Assembly (NCBI GenBank): GCA_045612105.1
Contig: JAZKYL010000153.1
Location: 15,987-79,986 of the forward strand
Length of the DNA stretch: 64,000 nucleotides
Direction of reading: 5' to 3'
Origin: SVTX01 sp045612105
GTDB lineage: Bacteria; Bacillota; Clostridia; Oscillospirales; CAG-272
A program made the translations under genes and the position numbers. Shown here piece after piece: positions 26,154 to 35,018 of this stretch. A model generated the notes under the pieces. It searched no databases and was not told the DNA's origin. It saw only the letters and a list, made by a program, of their open reading frames with translations. Each line of letters starts with the position of its first letter. Position 1 is the first letter of the stretch.

Positions 26154-27155
26154 TTACTTATTGGACTCAATTATTTTCTCGATCTTCTCAAAAGCCCCTT
26201 GATATTCTTCAACAAACCAGACGTCGGTAGGATCAAGATTTACCTGCTTTCCGGATAGATAACCGAGGTAGCCCTCATCCTTGCCGAAATCGAAAATAAG
26301 GCGGTAGGAATAAAGAGCCTGATATTTATATCCGCGGGGCTTGTCTTCCTTATTCACACCATATTTTCCATCGCCAAGCAAAGGATGACCTATGTGCGCC
26401 ATATGGGCTCTTATCTGGTGAGTTCTTCCTGTCACAAGCTCGACTTCAATCAGCGAGCTGTCGCGTCGAGTGGCAAGCACCTTGTACTTGGTGATAATAT
26501 TCTTGTAGCCATCCTTGGGCTTATCGGAAATCGTTACAAGATTGTCAGCACTGTTCTTTTTTAGGTATCCCGTAAGGGTGTCGGACATCTTCTGCGGCTT
26601 GCCGTGAACTGCGCAGAGATAGAACTTTCTGATCTCGTCGTTTTTGATCTTTTCGTTCATTACTCTGAGAGCCTCGGCATTCTTCGCCGCGATAACGATA
26701 CCGCCCGTGTTTCGGTCAATTCGGTTGCAAAGCGCGGGAGCAAAGGACTGCTCCTCGTCGGGGTCATACTCACCTTTTTGATAAAGATATGCCTTGATAT
26801 GCATTATGAGGGTATTTTCCTTTGCGCTATCGTCCTCGTGGACCAGCACCCCGGGACGCTTATTGCACAAAATTATATTGTCGTCCTCATAAACAATATC
26901 AAGCTTGGGTGTAATTCTCGCAAGGGCTCCGTCGTCCTTTTCGGGCGAGCCGAAGAATTCGTCTCTTATAAAGAGCTGTATTTCGTCGCCTTCTTCAAGT
27001 ATCTGCTTTTGCTCGCACCGCTTGCGGTTGACCTTTATCTTTTTCGTTCTTATGTACTTATACATAAGCGACGCAGGTAGCCCCTTGACGGCTTTCGTAA
27101 GAAATTTGTCAAGTCTCTGCCCCGCGTCGTATTTGTTAATTTTCAATATTTGCAT
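26154..27155 (-). CDS. RluC/RluD-type rRNA pseudouridine synthase
   Basis: A 333-residue protein with an N-terminal S4 RNA-binding domain (AGQRLDKFLTKAVKGLP...KVNRKR) and a catalytic domain. The active aspartate is in LCNRIDRNTGGIVIAAKN, and the TGRTHQIRAHMAHIGHPLLG motif is present. It isomerises uridines in 23S rRNA; which positions cannot be decided. No clear ribosome site precedes the ATG at 27155. It overlaps none of its neighbours and is followed by lnt 24 bp later. Confidence 0.92.
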   Translation of the reverse strand: MQILKINKYDAGQRLDKFLTKAVKGLPASLMYKYIRTKKIKVNRKRCEQKQILEEGDEIQLFIRDEFFGSPEKDDGALARITPKLDIVYEDDNIILCNKRPGVLVHEDDSAKENTLIMHIKAYLYQKGEYDPDEEQSFAPALCNRIDRNTGGIVIAAKNAEALRVMNEKIKNDEIRKFYLCAVHGKPQKMSDTLTGYLKKNSADNLVTISDKPKDGYKNIITKYKVLATRRDSSLIEVELVTGRTHQIRAHMAHIGHPLLGDGKYGVNKEDKPRGYKYQALYSYRLIFDFGKDEGYLGYLSGKQVNLDPTDVWFVEEYQGAFEKIEKIIESNK

Positions 27156-27197
27156 AATTAATAATTAAAGCTATCTTTTTAAGGTTTTTGGGGGAGG

Positions 27198-27232
27198 TGC
27201 GGAACCCCTTTTTATCTAAAAAGAGGTTCCGC
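27198..27232 (-). terminator. Long intergenic hairpin between upp and the pseudouridine synthase
   Basis: A stem of about 16 bp (TGCGGAACC-CCTTTTTA with TAAAAAGAGGTTCCGCA) just after the upp stop. No T run follows on the minus strand, so it may be a weak terminator, attenuator or processing site. Confidence 0.5.
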
Positions 27233-27247
27233 AATCTCATCAAAATC

Positions 27248-27877
27248 TTATAAAGTACCGAAAATTCTGTCGCCTGCGTCACCGAGACCGGGAACTATGT
27301 AGGCGTGGTCATTAAGCTTTTCGTCAAGCGCAGCGGTGAAGATATCAACGTCGGGATGATCCTCCTGAACCTTTGCAACACCCTCGGGAGCGGCAACGAG
27401 GCACATAAACTTGATGTGAGTACAGCCCGCCTCCTTCAGCTTTGTAAGAGCGTCACTTGCACTGCCACCTGTTGCAAGCATAGGGTCAACGAGAATAACG
27501 ATTCTCTGGTCGATATCTGCGGGAAGCTTGCAGTAGTATGTAACGGGCTGATGGGTCTCGGGATCACGGTAAAGACCGATATGACCTACCTTGGCAACGG
27601 GAACAAGGTCGAGAAGTCCGTCTACCATACCGATACCCGCTCTGAGGATAGGAACGATAGCAAGCTTCTTACCCGAAATAGTATAAGCCTTGGTCTTCTG
27701 GATGGGGGTCTCGATGGTTATCTCCTCAAGGGGGAGATCTCTTGTCAGCTCGTAGCCCATAAGCATAGCGATCTCGTTGAGGAGCTCTCTGAAATCCTTT
27801 GAGCCGGTCTTCTTATTTCTCATAATGGAAAGCTTGTGCTGAACAAGGGGATGATCTACAACATGAAGTGTACTCAT
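27248..27877 (-). CDS. upp: Uracil phosphoribosyltransferase
   Basis: A 209-residue salvage enzyme making UMP from uracil and PRPP. It has MSTLHVVDHPLVQHKLSIMR at the start, the PRPP-loop region IVILVDPMLATGGSASDALT, and the uracil-binding C-terminus ALDEKLNDHAYIVPGLGDAG. It is full length with an AAAGGAA ribosome site. Confidence 0.97.
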   Translation of the reverse strand: MSTLHVVDHPLVQHKLSIMRNKKTGSKDFRELLNEIAMLMGYELTRDLPLEEITIETPIQKTKAYTISGKKLAIVPILRAGIGMVDGLLDLVPVAKVGHIGLYRDPETHQPVTYYCKLPADIDQRIVILVDPMLATGGSASDALTKLKEAGCTHIKFMCLVAAPEGVAKVQEDHPDVDIFTAALDEKLNDHAYIVPGLGDAGDRIFGTL

Positions 27878-27921
27878 AGCAATATTTCCTTTCTGAATGT
27901 CAGAATTTATATTCTCATATA

Positions 27922-27950
27922 ATTATAACTCATATTTTTATCTTTTTCAA
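27922..27950 (-). promoter_or_regulatory. sigma-A promoter of upp
   Basis: On the minus strand TTGAAA (27950-27945), a 17-bp spacer and TATAAT (27927-27922). Confidence 0.7.
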
Positions 27951-28019
27951 GAGCTTTTTTTATTTTGTTGAAAAAATATCTTTTTTTATACAAAAAAATA
28001 TCTTTTCTTATCACTACTA

Positions 28020-28048
28020 TTGACATTTTTCGGAATGAGATGTATAAT
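28020..28048 (+). promoter_or_regulatory. sigma-A promoter of the esterase operon
   Basis: A perfect TTGACA (28020-28025), a 17-bp spacer and a perfect TATAAT (28043-28048), 40 bp before the ATG. Confidence 0.8.
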
Positions 28049-28088
28049 TTTATTATCAATTACCTTTTAAAGAAAGGATAACAACAAA

Positions 28089-29564
28089 ATGGATGATAAG
28101 CATAAGGTAGCGCTTCCCACAAGCGGCGAGACGGCAACAGATGAGAGTGCTGAAAGCACTTGGGATTGTCCCGAATTCAAGATCTCGGGCATTTTTTCGT
28201 CGCACATGGTGCTTCAGCGCGAAAAACCGATAAAAATTTGGGGATTTTCCACTCACGTAGGAACGAAGGTGGCAGGACACTTTATGGGCGAGACCGCGAC
28301 GGCAACGGTTGGCGAGGACAATCGCTTTGAGCTGCGTTTCTCTGCCCGTCCCGAGTGTACTGACCCCCAGATCATGATAATTTCCGACGAATTTGATCAT
28401 ATGGTAACCTTTGAGGATATTCTGATCGGTGACGTATGGATCATCGGCGGTCAGTCAAATGCGGAATTGCATTTACAGCCCTGCATGGCTCTGACTCCCA
28501 GCGTTGATTTTGACGAAAACGATAATTTCCGTCTTTTCTTCCAACACGGATGGAGCGGCATGGCACTTGGCAAGGAAAACAATGCCGTACAAAAGGATAT
28601 TATCAATCCCGATTGGACCTGGCAGAGACCGGACAAAGAGAATTCGCTGAATTTCTCGGCGATCGGTTGGTATTTTGCGAAAGAGGTAACCAAGCACGTC
28701 GGCACGCCTATCGGTCTTGTTATGATGGCGGCGGGCGGTGTTTGTCTGCGTGAGCTTATGCCCGTAGACCTTGCAACCTCTCTCGGCTACACCAAAGGCG
28801 CAAACACAAGAATAGGCGGCGCATTCGACACACTTATTAACCCCATAATTCCTTTGCCCTTCAAGGCGCAGATCTTCTTCCAGGGCGAGAGTGAGGGCTG
28901 CTGGTTCTCTTGCGCTAACAAATATGACACCGATCTTGAGGCATACTTCAAGAACGAAAGAGAGCTTTTCGGTCAGCACTTCCCCGTCTACAACGTTCAG
29001 CTTTCGGAATACGGTGAGAACTGCAAAAAATATTTCCCCGCACTTGACATAGTACGCGTAAAACAGTTCGACGCTCTTTCTCTTATTGAGAATATGACTC
29101 TGACCGTTGATATGGATCTGGGTATCGTTGAGGGTTATGACTGGGCGCATTCTCCCAGAAAGATGGAGCTTGCCGAGCGACTTGCAAAGCTTGCTCTCGC
29201 CAAGGAATACGGCGTGGGGCTCGTAGTGGACGCGGTATCTCCACGTCCTATCTGCGCGTCACTTTCAACTGATAAGAGCGAGATCGTCATCGACTTCACC
29301 GACCTTGGCACGGGCCTTATCGTTACCGGACAAGATCCCAAAAACAGTGTCGGTCTCTCGGTTGGCGGCTTCTCGGTGGGTCCCTACGAGGACAGAAAAG
29401 CAGCCGAGGCAACTATCACGTCCCGCGGGCAGGTCACCGTAAAGGTTCCCGAGGGCGCGGACACAAGTTTTGTTAACTATTGCTTTGCCATCAACGTCGA
29501 TCCCGAGCTTTATAACGGCAACAATCTGCCCTGTCCCGCATTTGCAATTCCCGTTTCGGAATAA
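28089..29564 (+). CDS. SGNH-hydrolase esterase, sialate O-acetylesterase-like
   Basis: A 491-residue cytosolic carbohydrate esterase candidate. An N-terminal beta domain (about 25-110, with MVLQREKPIKIWG) precedes an SGNH core with block I at IIGGQSNAE (nucleophile Ser) and a later DWAHSPRKMELAERLA holding the probable catalytic Asp/His, plus FFQGESEGCW, the typical GESE motif of the family. A C-terminal beta domain follows. No signal peptide is found. Relatives remove acetyl groups from sialic acid or plant glycans. It is the first gene of a two-gene operon with another esterase. Confidence 0.85.
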   Translation: MDDKHKVALPTSGETATDESAESTWDCPEFKISGIFSSHMVLQREKPIKIWGFSTHVGTKVAGHFMGETATATVGEDNRFELRFSARPECTDPQIMIISDEFDHMVTFEDILIGDVWIIGGQSNAELHLQPCMALTPSVDFDENDNFRLFFQHGWSGMALGKENNAVQKDIINPDWTWQRPDKENSLNFSAIGWYFAKEVTKHVGTPIGLVMMAAGGVCLRELMPVDLATSLGYTKGANTRIGGAFDTLINPIIPLPFKAQIFFQGESEGCWFSCANKYDTDLEAYFKNERELFGQHFPVYNVQLSEYGENCKKYFPALDIVRVKQFDALSLIENMTLTVDMDLGIVEGYDWAHSPRKMELAERLAKLALAKEYGVGLVVDAVSPRPICASLSTDKSEIVIDFTDLGTGLIVTGQDPKNSVGLSVGGFSVGPYEDRKAAEATITSRGQVTVKVPEGADTSFVNYCFAINVDPELYNGNNLPCPAFAIPVSE

Positions 29565-29579
29565 TATAGGAGGTTTATT

Positions 29580-30599
29580 ATGATTGAAATTAACGGCGAT
29601 CTTTGCCACAAGAAAATAACTAAAAATCTGACACCGTCCCTTGCCTTTGACAAGAACAAAGATTTTGGTGAACAAAGAGCTGAAATTGATAAAAAGCTCC
29701 GCGAGCTGCTGGGTCTCGATCTGATCGAGGCAAACGCTTGCGAGCCGAATCTCACTATTGAGGAAGACGTTATGATGGATGGCTACCGCCGCATCCGTTT
29801 CGTATTCTTCAGCGAGCCCGATACCCCCGTTCCCTGCTATCTGCTCATACCCGATACGGGAAAGGAAAAATACCCCGTAGCCATTACGCTGCAAGGACAT
29901 TCCACCGGCTTCCACAACTCTATCGGCGTGCCGAAATACGATCAGGACAAGAACTATCTGCCGAGAGGCGCGTTCGGTCTCCAGGCGGTTGAAAACGGCT
30001 TCATTGCCCTTTGTATCGAGCAGAGAGCAATGGGTGAGCGTCGCCCTCCCGATCCTGCTGACAGAGCTCACAATTGCTGTTTTCAGGCGCATAACGCCTT
30101 GATGCTGGGCAGAACTACCATTGGCGAGCGCGTTCACGACATAAGCCGCGCTATCGACCTGCTCTCAAATTTTGAGCAATGCGATCTTGACAGGATCCTT
30201 ATTACGGGCAACTCGGGCGGCGGTACGGCTTCTTATTATGCCGCTTGCATTGACGAGAGAATTAAGATAAGCGTGCCCAGCTGTGCCTTCTGCCCCTACG
30301 ACGACTCGATCATGGCTATGCTTCACTGCGGATGCAATTATATCCCCTCTGCGCGCCGCTATTTCGAGATGCAGGATCTGGCTTGCCTTATCGCTCCCCG
30401 CAAGCTTGCAATCGTTGCCGGAAATCTTGACCCCATCTTCCCCATTGACGGTGTCAAGCGCGGATACGAGACGGTAAAGGAGATCTATGCCGCAGCAGGC
30501 GTACCCGAAAACGCAAGCCTCACCGTTACTCCCAAGGAGCATTGGTGGTGCGTGGATATCGTCTGGCCCCTGATCAAGGAAATTTCGGGTTGGGTATAA
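29580..30599 (+). CDS. Alpha/beta-hydrolase, acetyl xylan esterase-like
   Basis: A 339-residue alpha/beta-hydrolase. The nucleophile elbow is ILITGNSGGGTASYYAA (GxSxGG), an aspartate lies in IVAGNLDPIFPIDG, and a histidine in VTPKEHWWCVD completes the triad. The oxyanion region is ITLQGHSTGF. The family (AXE1/dienelactone-hydrolase-like) deacetylates plant polysaccharides or related esters. It starts 16 bp after the SGNH esterase with AGGAGG upstream, so both act on the same acetylated glycan in all likelihood. No signal peptide is seen. Confidence 0.85.
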   Translation: MIEINGDLCHKKITKNLTPSLAFDKNKDFGEQRAEIDKKLRELLGLDLIEANACEPNLTIEEDVMMDGYRRIRFVFFSEPDTPVPCYLLIPDTGKEKYPVAITLQGHSTGFHNSIGVPKYDQDKNYLPRGAFGLQAVENGFIALCIEQRAMGERRPPDPADRAHNCCFQAHNALMLGRTTIGERVHDISRAIDLLSNFEQCDLDRILITGNSGGGTASYYAACIDERIKISVPSCAFCPYDDSIMAMLHCGCNYIPSARRYFEMQDLACLIAPRKLAIVAGNLDPIFPIDGVKRGYETVKEIYAAAGVPENASLTVTPKEHWWCVDIVWPLIKEISGWV

Positions 30600-30624
30600 G
30601 ACGTTTTAACAACAATACAACGCA

Positions 30625-30660
30625 ACAAGCCTCCGGATTTTTCGGGAGGCTTGTTTTATA
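30625..30660 (+). terminator. Terminator of the esterase operon
   Basis: An 11-bp stem ACAAGCCTCC-G / CGGGAGGCTTGT with a T-rich loop and a TTTTATAAAA tail. Confidence 0.85.
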
Positions 30661-30788
30661 AAAATCAGAATATTGTTTTTCTATCATCATTAGTCGAAGC
30701 TTATCCGCAATCGCAAGAGGGATAATATTCTTGAAATCGCAAGCAAAATATTAACAATCTGAAAAATAACGGTAAAATTCTGTATTTG

Positions 30789-30820
30789 TTATAGCATTTT
30801 ATAAAAATGTATGCTATAAT
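30789..30820 (+). promoter_or_regulatory. Palindromic operator overlapping an extended -10 promoter
   Basis: TTATAGCAT and ATGCTATAA form a perfect 9-bp inverted repeat with a 13-bp centre. The right arm contains the -10 box as TGCTATAAT (30812-30820). It lies 44 bp before the AraC-type regulator and could mediate autoregulation. Confidence 0.55.
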
Positions 30821-30863
30821 TATTACACTTTAAAGTATAAAAAATCTATTTTTGAGGAAACCA

Positions 30864-31742
30864 ATGACTGATTTCTATAAAGAAAAAGAACTGCCGCAAT
30901 TTCTTGAATACGGTATAGATTTTTTTCAGTTGCAACACAAGGAACAGGGCGACGTCACCAGAGCTCACATCCATCCCGCAATCGAATTTATTTATATAAC
31001 CAAAGGAAGATATGAGATCGGAGTCGACAACGATACATTTATTGCCGAGAAAGGCGACCTGCTCCTCTTTCGCTCCAACGTCATTCACACCATAAAGCAT
31101 CTTGGTGATAACGGCGAATTTTACGTACTGAAGATCAATCCCACTCTGCTTTTTCGGATATTTACCGGCAAGGATAACAACGAATGCGTTATTCCCTTTA
31201 TACATAAGAGCCCCGAGGACGTCTCCTTTTTTCCGTCAGCGGATATTCCGAGCGAAACAAAAGCTATACTTGAAGATATGATAGGCGAATACAATCGCTC
31301 CGACAGATTCTTTTATGCCTCGGAGAGAGCGTTTTCCGCAAGGCTTCTTATTTCTCTATTTCGCACGGTTATACCTCCAAAAAGCTCTATTGATGACGGT
31401 GAAATAAGTGAGCGAAGCGTGGCTTTGATACACGAAAGCGTCGAATACATAAATGAAAACTATGCTTCGGACATAACTCCCGACGAGTGCGCCGCGAGCA
31501 TACATCTGAGCTACAGCTATTTTGCCAAACTATTTCGCGCCGTTATGGGCAAGACCTTCAAGGAATACTTAACAGGTGTAAGACTTGCCAAGGCTCACAA
31601 TATTCTCATCTCCACCTCTCTCCCCATCACCGACGTAGCGGCATCCTGCGGCTACGGAAATCTTTCCTATTTTATTTCTGAATACAGGAAGATATATGGA
31701 AAAACGCCGAGGGAAACGAGGAAAGAACTATCTGCTAAATGA
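30864..31742 (+). CDS. AraC/XylS family transcriptional regulator
   Basis: A 292-residue regulator with an N-terminal cupin sensor domain (HIHPAIEFIYITKGRYEIGV...KGDLLLF) and a C-terminal double helix-turn-helix. The first helix-turn-helix lies in DECAASIHLSYSYFAKLFRA, the second in ITDVAASCGYGNLSYFISEY, with the terminal YGKTPRETRKE. The cupin suggests sugar sensing, and the esterase operon just upstream is a plausible target. The ATG at 30864 follows GAGGAA; a TTG at 30852 is rejected. It overlaps the longest mtaB frame by 4 bp. Confidence 0.9.
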   Translation: MTDFYKEKELPQFLEYGIDFFQLQHKEQGDVTRAHIHPAIEFIYITKGRYEIGVDNDTFIAEKGDLLLFRSNVIHTIKHLGDNGEFYVLKINPTLLFRIFTGKDNNECVIPFIHKSPEDVSFFPSADIPSETKAILEDMIGEYNRSDRFFYASERAFSARLLISLFRTVIPPKSSIDDGEISERSVALIHESVEYINENYASDITPDECAASIHLSYSYFAKLFRAVMGKTFKEYLTGVRLAKAHNILISTSLPITDVAASCGYGNLSYFISEYRKIYGKTPRETRKELSAK

Positions 31743-31753
31743 TCGAGGTAATT

Positions 31754-33073
31754 ATGGATAAAAAACTAACCGTCGGAATACTGACCCTCGGTTGCAAGGT
31801 CAATCAGTATGAAAGCGAAGCCATAGCCGAGGCTTTGACCGACAAAGGATTTGAAATTCTTCCGCACAACGAGAAGTGCGGCGCGTATATAATCAACACC
31901 TGCACCGTCACCGCAGAGTCAGATAGAAAGGCGAGGCAGATGATAAGACGTATGATAACAAAAAATCCCGAGGCTTACGTACTTGTTACGGGGTGTTATT
32001 CTCAGGTCTCCCCCGAGGAGGTCGCTGCTATCGTAGGTGTGGACTATATCTGCGGAAGCTCCAACAAAATGACCGTGGTTGAAGAACTTTGCAGGCTTGT
32101 CGAGATCGGCAAAAAGAATGAAAAATGCAAAATTTCGGTTCCCGCGCTTGACACATCCGGCTTTGAGCCGATGTCTATACGCAGATTTGACCGCACGCGC
32201 GCTTACGTAAAAATTGAGGACGGATGTGAGTCGAAATGCGCCTATTGCACTATCCCTGCGTCGCGCGGACCTATCCGTTCAAAACCATTTGGCGAAGTTA
32301 TTGATGAAGTTAAGACTCTTACCGAAAACGGTGTGCGCGAGGTAGTTCTCACGGGCATTGAGACCGGATCTTACGGCATAGATCTGCCCGAAGATGAAAG
32401 CTTCGCTTCACTGCTTGCCGCCATCGATAAGATCGACGGCATCGGCAGAGTTCGCACGGGCTCACTTGACCCAACGGTAGTAAAACCGCAATTTGTTGAC
32501 ACAATAAAAGACCTGAAATCGCTTTGTCCGCATTTTCACTTGTCGCTTCAAAGCGGATGTAGCAAGATCCTCGCGCTTATGAAGAGAAAATACAATGCCG
32601 AGCAAGCTCTTGCCGCTATGGAAAGGCTGAGAGCGGCGATGCCCGAGGTAAAGTTCACCACCGACGTGATCGTAGGATTCCCGGGCGAGACCAACGAGGA
32701 TTTTCTTGAAACCTGCGAATTTGTGAGACGTGCGGGATTTTTGATGATACACGTTTTCCCTTATTCGAAAAGACGCGGCACGGTTGCGGCGGTAATGAAA
32801 GATCAAGTTCCCGAAAACGTCAAAAATGAGCGCGTCGCTATTCTCTCGCAGATCAGCCGCGAGATCAGGTCAAAAATTCTTGACGAAAAGGTGGAGAGTG
32901 GCAGAGAGATCGAGGTCTTATTCGAGACCTGTCGCGACGGATTCGCTAACGGTCACACCTCGGATTTCATCGAAGTCAAAGTTGCCACCGACAAAAAGCT
33001 TCACGGTCTTTTCCGTAAAGTGAAGCTGATAAGTCACGATGGCGACGTTTGTCTCGGAGTTTTCGTTGAATAA
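31754..33073 (+). CDS. mtaB: MtaB, tRNA t6A37 methylthiotransferase
   Basis: A 439-residue radical-SAM enzyme converting t6A37 to ms2t6A37 in tRNAs reading ANN codons. The UPF0004 domain shows LTLGCKVNQYESEA (GCKVNQ is the MtaB signature, unlike the GCQ/N of MiaB), YIINTCTVTAESDRKAR, and VTGCYSQ. The radical-SAM cluster is CESKCAYCTIP. A TRAM domain is at the C-terminus. The ATG at 31754 has GAGG 6 nt upstream; an in-frame ATG at 31739 overlapping the araC-type stop is an alternative. Confidence 0.93.
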   Translation: MDKKLTVGILTLGCKVNQYESEAIAEALTDKGFEILPHNEKCGAYIINTCTVTAESDRKARQMIRRMITKNPEAYVLVTGCYSQVSPEEVAAIVGVDYICGSSNKMTVVEELCRLVEIGKKNEKCKISVPALDTSGFEPMSIRRFDRTRAYVKIEDGCESKCAYCTIPASRGPIRSKPFGEVIDEVKTLTENGVREVVLTGIETGSYGIDLPEDESFASLLAAIDKIDGIGRVRTGSLDPTVVKPQFVDTIKDLKSLCPHFHLSLQSGCSKILALMKRKYNAEQALAAMERLRAAMPEVKFTTDVIVGFPGETNEDFLETCEFVRRAGFLMIHVFPYSKRRGTVAAVMKDQVPENVKNERVAILSQISREIRSKILDEKVESGREIEVLFETCRDGFANGHTSDFIEVKVATDKKLHGLFRKVKLISHDGDVCLGVFVE

Positions 33074-33179
33074 AAACATTGAATTTGTGAGAAAAACCTA
33101 TAAAAAGTCTTGATTTTATTGGCTTTTTCGTATTTATTTAAAAAAAGCAAAAAAATTTGAAATATTTTTCAAAAAACTA

Positions 33180-33208
33180 TTGCAATTTAGAAAAAAATGT
33201 GTTATAAT
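33180..33208 (+). promoter_or_regulatory. sigma-A promoter of rpmB
   Basis: TTGCAA (33180-33185), a 17-bp spacer and TATAAT (33203-33208), with an AAGGAGG ribosome site further down. Confidence 0.75.
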
Positions 33209-33276
33209 ATCGAAGTTGCATAATGTTTAAAATTTTGTTTACTAATAGATGCAAGTTTCGCAAGGAGGAATTTATC

Positions 33277-33462
33277 ATGGCAAAGTGCAGTGTTTGTGGA
33301 AAAGGCGTTGTTTTCGGTCAGAACGTTTCTCACTCTAACCGTAAGACCAACAGAACCTGGAAGCCCAATATCCGTAAGGTAAAGGCAATCGTTGACGGTA
33401 CTCCCAAGACCGTTGCTGTTTGCTCCCGTTGCCTTCGTTCCGGCAAGGTTAACCGCGCTTAA
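33277..33462 (+). CDS. rpmB: 50S ribosomal protein L28
   Basis: A 61-residue L28. MAKCSVCGKGVVFGQNVSHS is characteristic, and four cysteines (CSVC, CSRC) form the zinc site of the zinc-containing L28 type. HSNRKTNRTWKPNI is typical. The ATG at 33277 is fixed by AAGGAGG. A dedicated promoter and terminator flank it. Confidence 0.97.
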   Translation: MAKCSVCGKGVVFGQNVSHSNRKTNRTWKPNIRKVKAIVDGTPKTVAVCSRCLRSGKVNRA

Positions 33463-33493
33463 TTTCGGTTAATTAGGTTCATAATCACAGATA

Positions 33494-33524
33494 GGGTGCG
33501 CGTGCGCACCCTTTTGCGTTTTTG
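33494..33524 (+). terminator. Terminator after rpmB
   Basis: An 8-bp stem GGGTGCGC / GCGCACCC with a GT dinucleotide loop (likely opening to a four-base loop), then TTTTGCGTTTTT. Confidence 0.85.
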
Positions 33525-33532
33525 GAGAAAAT

Positions 33533-34240
33533 ATGTTTGTTATTACCGATCACAAAATATGTGCCGAGTCGATCGCGGTGCTTGAAAATAATGGCTTTGA
33601 GCCTATTCTTCTCCCTCCTGCCGAGTATTTATCGGAAGCCGTGGCAAGCCACACCGATATGCTGATATTTATGGGATTTGGCAGGCTTTTTTGTCATAGA
33701 GATTACTATGAGAGCAATTCGGCGCTTACCGATCGTATCGTCTCGCTTTCAGGTCTTGAATTGACCTTATCCGACGAGCCAACAGGCGAAAAATACCCCC
33801 TTGATGTGCTTTTCAACGCGTGTATTGTGGGCAAAAGGCTTATTTGTAACGAAAAGACTGTGTCAAAGCTGATACTTGATGCGGCGCAAGGCTCGGGGTG
33901 CGAGATAATAGGAGTTTCGCAGGGATACACCAAGTGCTCTGTCACAGTTGTGTCGGATAATGCGATAATCACAGCTGACAAAACGATAGCGGCGGCTTGC
34001 CGCGCGGTCGGGATCGATGTTCTGACGGTTTCCGAGGGGCATATTTCCCTGCCGCCATATAATTTCGGCTTTATCGGTGGAGCAAGCGGCTACCACGGTG
34101 ACAAGGTCTATTTTTGCGGATCGCTGGACTCCCATCCCGACGGTAAGAGGATCAGGGAGTTTTGCAAAAAGCATAAAAAAACCGCAATTTCGCTGACAGA
34201 CGGCGAATTGCAGGACGTGGGGAGCTTATTTTTTATTTAA
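33533..34240 (+). CDS. GME-fold-like protein of unknown function (DUF6873-like)
   Basis: A 235-residue soluble protein with repeated beta-beta-alpha segments (FNACIVGKRLICNEKTVSKL, VVSDNAIITADKTIAAACRA, FGFIGGASGYHGDKVYFCG). These resemble the five-bladed propeller of guanidino-modifying enzymes such as dimethylargininase; I tentatively place it with the clostridial DUF6873 GME-fold group. The Cys/His catalytic pair of true amidinotransferases is not evident, so enzymatic activity is doubtful. GGAGAAA precedes the ATG; the gene begins only just after the rpmB terminator. Confidence 0.6.
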   Translation: MFVITDHKICAESIAVLENNGFEPILLPPAEYLSEAVASHTDMLIFMGFGRLFCHRDYYESNSALTDRIVSLSGLELTLSDEPTGEKYPLDVLFNACIVGKRLICNEKTVSKLILDAAQGSGCEIIGVSQGYTKCSVTVVSDNAIITADKTIAAACRAVGIDVLTVSEGHISLPPYNFGFIGGASGYHGDKVYFCGSLDSHPDGKRIREFCKKHKKTAISLTDGELQDVGSLFFI

Positions 34241-34342
34241 AACGACGAGAGCTACGAGCAATACCTTCGCTATCATTTCTATATCTGCGAAAAGCCCGAA
34301 TTTCTCGGCATGAGCAATCATTTGCTTTTTGTGGGAAGGTAA
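34241..34342 (+). pseudogene. In-frame coding-like remnant after the GME-like gene
   Basis: Directly after the TAA at 34238-34240 the same frame stays open for 33 codons and reads like real protein (ESYEQYLRYHFYICEKPEFL, then GMSNHLLFVGR, then stop). There is no ATG with ribosome site at its head. It looks like the C-terminal end of another gene whose front has been deleted, or a readthrough extension. The family is not recognised. Confidence 0.4.
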
Positions 34343-34343
34343 A

Positions 34344-34378
34344 AAATGGGAGACCTTTGAAAAGGTCTCCCTCGTTTT
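34344..34378. terminator. Bidirectional terminator
   Basis: A 10-bp stem GGGAGACCTT / AAGGTCTCCC with a TGAA loop (34348-34371). T tracts follow on both strands, so it serves the rightward remnant and the leftward rubrerythrin gene. Confidence 0.85.
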
Positions 34379-34380
34379 TA

Positions 34381-34920
34381 TCAATAGTTTTCTTCGTGGA
34401 TCTCGAAATAGCTCTGAGGATGCGCGCAAGTAGGACAGATCTGAGGAGCCTTCATACCAACCACGATATGACCGCAGTTACGGCACTCCCAAACCTTTAC
34501 CTCGCTCTTTTCAAATACCTGAGCGGTCTCAACGTTCTTGAGAAGAGCTCTGTATCTTTCCTCGTGGTGCTTTTCGATTGCAGCAACCATACGGAACTTT
34601 GCAGCAAGCGCGGTGAAGCCCTCTTCCTCGGCGGTCTTTGCGAAACCGTCGTACATATCGGTCCACTCGTAATTTTCGCCATCTGCTGCATTGGCAAGGT
34701 TCCAAGCGGTGTCGCCGATTCCCTCAAGCTCCTTGAGCCAGAGCTTTGCGTGCTCCTTCTCGTTATCTGCGGTCTTCAGGAAGAGAGCCGCGATCTGCTC
34801 GTAACCCTCCTTCTTTGCCTTGGATGCAAAATAGGTATACTTGTTTCTTGCCTGAGACTCACCCGCGAATGCCGCGAGAAGATTAGCCTCTGTTTTTGTG
34901 CCTGCGTACTTGTTTGCCAT
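34381..34920 (-). CDS. rbr: Rubrerythrin
   Basis: A 179-residue non-haem iron peroxidase protecting anaerobes from hydrogen peroxide. The diiron four-helix bundle shows FAGESQARNKY, ADNEKEHAKLW and EKHHEERYRALL, giving the Glu/His ligands. The C-terminal rubredoxin domain has CRNCGHIV and CPTCAHPQSYF. The ATG at 34920 follows GGAGG; a longer frame begins in non-conserved sequence. Confidence 0.96.
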   Translation of the reverse strand: MANKYAGTKTEANLLAAFAGESQARNKYTYFASKAKKEGYEQIAALFLKTADNEKEHAKLWLKELEGIGDTAWNLANAADGENYEWTDMYDGFAKTAEEEGFTALAAKFRMVAAIEKHHEERYRALLKNVETAQVFEKSEVKVWECRNCGHIVVGMKAPQICPTCAHPQSYFEIHEENY

Positions 34921-35018
34921 TTTTATAACCTCCGAAAAATTTATATCATAGGATATTATTCCCACAGATATATAATATCATACATTTTTCTTGTTGTCTA
35001 TATTTTTTTAAATTTTCA

